From positions 1-32,092 of the forward strand of contig JAFLUH010000019.1 in NCBI GenBank assembly GCA_022508895.1: a stretch of DNA of 32,092 nucleotides. The letters run 5' to 3'. Origin of the DNA: Oscillospiraceae bacterium (GTDB taxonomy: Bacteria; Bacillota; Clostridia; Oscillospirales; Ruminococcaceae). The notes under the pieces are model-generated. The model was given only the letters and a program-made list of their open reading frames with translations. It was not told the origin of the DNA and did not search any database. The position numbers and the translations under genes were made by a program. Shown piece by piece: positions 28,928 to 32,092 of the stretch (position 1 is its first letter; each line of letters opens with the position of its first letter).

Positions 28928-30868
28928 ATGAAAAAAACCACATTACTTATTTTATCTGCGGCAATTGCCATGACTTATTCGTTGTCAGGCTGCACATCGA
29001 ACGACCCGTCGGAGGAACCCGCCGCAAACATCGCCACACAGCCGTCTGAGTCTGCTTCGGGCGCTGCCGAGACGCTGACCAACGGAAACGCCTCCTCCGA
29101 AGAGATGAAGTTTGAGGGAGCCTGCACGGTAACGTTGGGCGAGGAGATAAGCGTCAGCGGCGACGGCGCTTGGTACGAGGACGGAGTACTTTCCCTTACC
29201 GAGGGAGGGGTGTACAATATCAGCGGCGTAATTGACGACGGCTGCATTTATATAGACACCGAGGAGAACGTGAAGCTGCTGCTGAACGGCGTTTCCGTAA
29301 CCAACGGCAGCGGCGCTGCAATATACTGCCGCAATGCAAAAAATCTCTGCATAGAGCTGGCGGATGGCAGCGAGAACTTCCTTGCCGACGGCAGCAGCTA
29401 CAGCTTTAAGGGCGACGGTGAATCCTCCGACGAGGACGAACCCAACGCCGCCATTTACTGCAAAAGCGACCTGATAATCTGCGGCAGCGGAAGCCTTACC
29501 GTAAACGGCAATTACAAGGGCGGCATCAGGTGCAGCGACGACCTGACCATCGAAAGCGGCAATGTCACCGTTACCGCAGTGAATAACGGTATCAGGGGCA
29601 AAGACAGCGTGGTGATAGAGGGCGGCAATGTCACCGTTTCCGCAGGAAAGGACGGTATAAAGTCCACCAACGACGCCGACGAGGACAGAGGCTATGTGCT
29701 TATCAGCGGCGGCATTGTCACCGTCAGCGCAGGTGAGGACGGCATACAGGCGGAGCAGGATATGTCCGTTACGGGCGGTACAGTTAAAATAACAACAACA
29801 GGCGAGGTAGCGACCGGCGGCAACGACTGGGGCTTCGGCGGCTGGGGCAATCCATGGGGCGGAGGCGGCAGCACTTCCTCCGACGACGACGCCACCTCCA
29901 AGGGCATAAAGAGCGGCGGCGCAATGCTTATCAGCGGCGGCGAGATAACGATAAGCTCCACCGACCACTGCATACACTCCGCAGGAACGCTGAACATAGC
30001 CGACGGCGTTATCACTCTCACCTCAACGTCGGGAAAGGGCATTTCCTCCCACGGCGATCTGCAGATAGACGGCGGCACCATCGACGTGCTGAAATCCACC
30101 GAGGGCATAGAGAGCAAGGCACTGTTTACCATAAACGGCGGCAATATAAGCATTGTGTCAAGCGACGACGGCATGAACAGCGGCGGCGGAAGCGACTACT
30201 TCGGCTTCAGCACCTCCGCCGATGACAGCGGTACTCACGATATGTACATCAACGGCGGCTTCATCTGTATCAACGCCGCAGGCGACGGCATAGATTCCAA
30301 CGGCAATATCACGATAAACGGCGGGACCGTTCTTGTAAACGGGCCTACCAGCGGCGGCGACGGTGCGCTTGACTGCGGCGACAGAAACAACGCCATCACC
30401 GTGAACGGCGGCACGCTGATAGCGGTGGGCAGCCGTCAGATGGCGGAAAGTCCCTCCGCCTCCTCCTCACAGAGCAGTATAAGCACACAGGTATCCATGA
30501 ACGCAGGAAGCACTCTTGCACTGCAGGACGAAAGCGGCAACAACATCGTTGTATTCACCGTGGCAAAGCAGGTGCAGCATGTTGTCATCTCCTCACCTGA
30601 TATCAAAACAGGCGAGACCTACACCCTTTACACCGACGTTTCCGTCAGCGGTGAAAGCAACGGCGGACTGTACGGCAGCGGCGCCGCCGTAACAACAAGC
30701 GGCAGCACAGGATATACCGTTACCGCAGGCTCCGGCGAAACGGGCTTCGGCGGCGGCATGGGCGGCAATCCCGGCGGCTTCGGCGGCGGCATGGGCGGAA
30801 ATCCCGGCGGCGGCTTCGGCGGCGGAATGGGAGGCAGCCCCGGCGGAGGTCCGGGCGGCAGACCGTGA
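28928..30868 (+). CDS. Cthe_2159-like (DUF4353) carbohydrate-binding lipoprotein with Gly-rich tail
   Basis: This 646-residue protein has a signal peptide and lipobox L-S-G-C22 (MTYSLSGC). Residues about 65-560 form a repetitive beta-helix in which turns such as SVVIEGGNVTVSAGKDGIKS, MLISGGEITISSTDHCIHS and NITINGGTVLVNGPTSGGDG recur every 20-40 residues. This is the pattern of the DUF4353 / Cthe_2159 family, which has a pectate-lyase-like fold and was reported to bind cellulose or acidic polysaccharide. A Gly/Trp insert (WGFGGWGNPWGGGGS) interrupts the helix near residue 300. The C-terminus is three copies of a GFGGGMGGNPG repeat. It is divergent from the GH74 gene; the two may serve the same substrate. 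Enzymatic activity is not shown by the sequence. Confidence 0.85.
   Translation: MKKTTLLILSAAIAMTYSLSGCTSNDPSEEPAANIATQPSESASGAAETLTNGNASSEEMKFEGACTVTLGEEISVSGDGAWYEDGVLSLTEGGVYNISGVIDDGCIYIDTEENVKLLLNGVSVTNGSGAAIYCRNAKNLCIELADGSENFLADGSSYSFKGDGESSDEDEPNAAIYCKSDLIICGSGSLTVNGNYKGGIRCSDDLTIESGNVTVTAVNNGIRGKDSVVIEGGNVTVSAGKDGIKSTNDADEDRGYVLISGGIVTVSAGEDGIQAEQDMSVTGGTVKITTTGEVATGGNDWGFGGWGNPWGGGGSTSSDDDATSKGIKSGGAMLISGGEITISSTDHCIHSAGTLNIADGVITLTSTSGKGISSHGDLQIDGGTIDVLKSTEGIESKALFTINGGNISIVSSDDGMNSGGGSDYFGFSTSADDSGTHDMYINGGFICINAAGDGIDSNGNITINGGTVLVNGPTSGGDGALDCGDRNNAITVNGGTLIAVGSRQMAESPSASSSQSSISTQVSMNAGSTLALQDESGNNIVVFTVAKQVQHVVISSPDIKTGETYTLYTDVSVSGESNGGLYGSGAAVTTSGSTGYTVTAGSGETGFGGGMGGNPGGFGGGMGGNPGGGFGGGMGGSPGGGPGGRP
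30743..30844 (+). repeat. 33-bp coding tandem repeat (GFGGGMGGxPG)
   Basis: Three 33-bp units (30743-30775, 30776-30808 and, after one extra GGC codon, 30812-30844) encode G-F-G-G-G-M-G-G-N/S-P-G. The near-identical DNA suggests slippage or recombination expansion. The tail is low in complexity and probably extended and flexible. Confidence 0.85.
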
Positions 30869-30882
30869 CCGCAAAAAACAAT

Positions 30883-30912
30883 AGCGAAGGGCAAGCGACC
30901 CTTCGCTTTTTT
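30883..30912 (+). terminator. Intrinsic terminator of the beta-helix lipoprotein gene
   Basis: AGCGAAGGG (30883-30891) pairs with CCCTTCGCT (30899-30907) around a 7-nt loop and is followed by T5. It begins 14 nt after the stop codon and insulates the cotJ operon. Confidence 0.9.
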
Positions 30913-30933
30913 GTACCCATTTTCCGGCGTGTG

Positions 30934-30941
30934 CATACAAT
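30934..30941 (+). promoter_or_regulatory. Sigma-E-like -10 element before cotJA
   Basis: CATACAAT matches the mother-cell sigma-E -10 consensus (CATACA-T). It lies 32 bp before the cotJA start and just after the preceding terminator. The -35 region (around 30913-30920, TACCCATT) is only a partial match. In Bacillus subtilis cotJABC is under sigma-E control, which supports the reading. Confidence 0.6.
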
Positions 30942-30973
30942 GTATTGAAGCTCAATGCTTTAGAAAGGAGAAG

Positions 30974-31174
30974 ATGTCACAAATGCAAAACGAGTATTAC
31001 CGCCACTGCTGTGACTCTGACAGCATGATGAGAAGAGTCGGCTACGCCTATGTGCCTGTTCAGCGCATGGGCAAGGTGTATACGCCGCAGAAGGCGATGT
31101 GTGAGGGGACGATATTCCCCGAGCTGAATATTCCCATAGGTGTGTATGAAAGGGGACTGTTTGATGGAAAATAA
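30974..31174 (+). CDS. cotJA: Spore coat associated protein CotJA
   Basis: This 67-residue protein has the CotJA core YAYVPVQRMGKVYTPQKAM followed by CEGTIFPELNIPIGVYERG. The start is uncertain: AAAGGAG (30964-30970) is 3 nt from ATG 30974 and 12 nt from ATG 30983, and neither spacing is ideal. CotJA is needed for assembly of CotJC into the inner spore coat in Bacillus. Its last codons overlap cotJB. The N-terminus has CC and several polar residues absent from the short Bacillus form. Its presence implies that the organism, or a recent ancestor, forms spores. Confidence 0.9.
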   Translation: MSQMQNEYYRHCCDSDSMMRRVGYAYVPVQRMGKVYTPQKAMCEGTIFPELNIPIGVYERGLFDGK

Positions 31175-31421
31175 TGCGAATTGCCGCCGTTTGATGCAGT
31201 CGGTGAGCGAGGCGAGCTTTTATATGCAGGACCTGAAGCTCTACCTTGACACTCACCCCGACGACGGCACGGCGATAGAGATGTTCAGAGAGGCTTGCAG
31301 GCAGTACAAGGCCTGCAAGGAAGCCTTTGAGGAGAACTGCTACCCGCTGACCCCCTGCGGCAGCAGGGACGACAACAACTGGGATTGGCTGTGCGGGGCA
31401 TGGCCTCCGGAAAGGGTGTAG
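31164..31421 (+). CDS. cotJB: Spore coat protein CotJB
   Basis: This 85-residue protein starts at ATG 31164, chosen because AAAGGGG lies about nine bases upstream; in-frame starts further up have no ribosome binding site. It contains the CotJB features SEASFYMQDLKLYLDTHPDD, then YPLTPCG, and a C-terminal tryptophan cluster (WDWLCGAWPPE) that in relatives reads WxWxxxPWPWE. It overlaps cotJA by 11 nt and precedes cotJC by 7 nt, so the three genes are translationally linked. It is a small coat component of unknown biochemical role. Confidence 0.93.
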   Translation: MENNANCRRLMQSVSEASFYMQDLKLYLDTHPDDGTAIEMFREACRQYKACKEAFEENCYPLTPCGSRDDNNWDWLCGAWPPERV

Positions 31422-31428
31422 GTGAAGT

Positions 31429-31992
31429 ATGTTTGTATTTGAAAAGCGGACGCAGATACCTGTAAGGATAACCAACAGGAACCCCAAGCTGGCGGGGATA
31501 ATCCTCAGCCAGTACGGCGGACCTGACGGCGAGATGGCGGCTTCATTGAGGTATTTGTCCCAGAGGTTTTCCATGCCGGATAATATGGGCATAGGACTGC
31601 TGACGGACATAGGCACCGAGGAGCTTTCCCACCTTGAAATAGTAGGCTCCATCGTCTCCCAGCTCACCTCAGGCGAGGGCGCAAAGTCCTTTGACCGCTA
31701 CGGCGTGGGGGATTACTATGTAGACCATTCCAATGCGGTCTATCCGGTGAATGCGTCGGGTGCGCCTTTTACGGCGGCTTACTTCCAGAGCAAGGGCGAC
31801 CCCATCGCCGACCTTGTGGAGGATCTGGCGGCAGAGCAGAAAGCCCGCGCCACCTACGACAATATCCTCCGCCTCTCCGACGATCCGGACGTGAACAACG
31901 TTATCCGCTTCCTGCGGGCAAGGGAGATAGTTCACTTCCAGAGGTTCGGCGAGCTGCTGAACATTTACCAGAGCAAAATAAAGAATTGCTGA
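31429..31992 (+). CDS. cotJC: CotJC, manganese-catalase-like spore coat protein
   Basis: This 187-residue protein belongs to the ferritin-like manganese catalase family. Metal-ligand glutamates appear in the helices QYGGPDGEMAASLRYLSQRF, IGTEELSHLEIVGSIVSQL (E-x-x-H), LAAEQKARATYDNIL and ARE-I-VHFQRFGELL (E-x-x-H), the classic four-helix di-manganese pattern. In Bacillus and Clostridioides, CotJC homologs are spore-coat catalases that may protect against peroxide. The length is normal. AGGTGA precedes the ATG. A strong terminator follows 6 nt after the stop. Confidence 0.96.
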   Translation: MFVFEKRTQIPVRITNRNPKLAGIILSQYGGPDGEMAASLRYLSQRFSMPDNMGIGLLTDIGTEELSHLEIVGSIVSQLTSGEGAKSFDRYGVGDYYVDHSNAVYPVNASGAPFTAAYFQSKGDPIADLVEDLAAEQKARATYDNILRLSDDPDVNNVIRFLRAREIVHFQRFGELLNIYQSKIKNC

Positions 31993-31998
31993 AAAAAG

Positions 31999-32028
31999 GA
32001 GCAGCGGGGACAACGCTGCTCTTTTTTT
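31999..32028 (+). terminator. Intrinsic terminator of cotJABC
   Basis: GAGCAGCG (31999-32006) pairs with CGCTGCTC (32014-32021) around a 7-nt loop, followed by T7. The stem can extend through the flanking A and T runs. Bases 32029-32092 beyond it are AT-rich and show no gene. Confidence 0.92.
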
Positions 32029-32092
32029 GTGAAAATTTCCGCTTCCGTAAATCTATTTTCATTCCCCTTTACAAACTAAAATTTGTATGATA

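Noticed and set aside
28985-29977. A 330-codon minus-strand open frame opposite the beta-helix lipoprotein
   Set aside because: The Ala/Gly/Val-rich translation mirrors the repeat structure of the real gene.
30628-30936. Proline-rich minus-strand open frame (PPGFPPMPPPKP-like)
   Set aside because: It is simply the complement of the Gly-rich tandem repeat and crosses a terminator.

Overview
The window looks like the chromosome of an anaerobic Gram-positive Clostridia member, most likely a Ruminococcus-like Oscillospiraceae plant-fibre degrader. Four things point there: strong sigma-A promoters (TTGACA-17-TATAAT) with AGGAGG-type ribosome binding sites, a cotJABC spore-coat operon, a GH74 xyloglucanase lipoprotein divergent from a Cthe_2159-like carbohydrate-binding lipoprotein, and the Firmicutes order ylxM-ffh-rpsP-khpA. 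The genus is inferred from gene content only. There are no tRNA or rRNA genes, no CRISPR array, no insertion sequence and no prophage.

Region 1 (1-8070, all plus strand) is accessory and partly decayed. It opens with the last codons of one condensation/acyltransferase-like protein and three complete paralogs in tandem. A remnant of an ABC-transporter ATPase follows, stop-start coupled to a glycogen debranching enzyme (glgX-like). That gene is itself coupled to an unusual STAS plus phosphotransferase fusion. Then come collapsed remains of a stand-alone STAS antagonist and an RsbW-like anti-sigma kinase, an unidentified coding remnant, and a bidirectional terminator. This is the most novel part of the window: repeated acyltransferases without visible carrier or adenylation genes, beside a partner-switching (STAS/HATPase) regulatory module.

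Region 2 (8071-10912, minus strand) carries an HTH-VOC-zinc-ribbon triple fusion, an NfeD-like membrane protein and a CNNM/CorC-type membrane protein. Region 3 (11001-14619, plus strand) carries GtrA, an HD phosphohydrolase, ylxM-ffh and rpsP-khpA, and ends at a terminator. Region 4 has an MBOAT acyltransferase and aldose 1-epimerase on the minus strand, divergent from nadA.

Region 5 (18200-26384, minus strand) is one tightly packed six-gene operon: MoxR, DUF58, transglutaminase/DUF4129, then again MoxR, DUF58, DUF4129. It reads as two copies of the same envelope-associated module fused into one operon. nadA converges on its end with a 4-nt overlap. Region 6 (26609-30868) is the GH74 / beta-helix lipoprotein divergon. 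Region 7 (30974-32028) is cotJABC with a sigma-E-like promoter and a strong terminator.

A recurring 7-bp repeat array followed by a perfect inverted repeat sits at the 3' ends of two unrelated genes (9013-9088 and 26545-26620) and appears to be a dispersed composite element.
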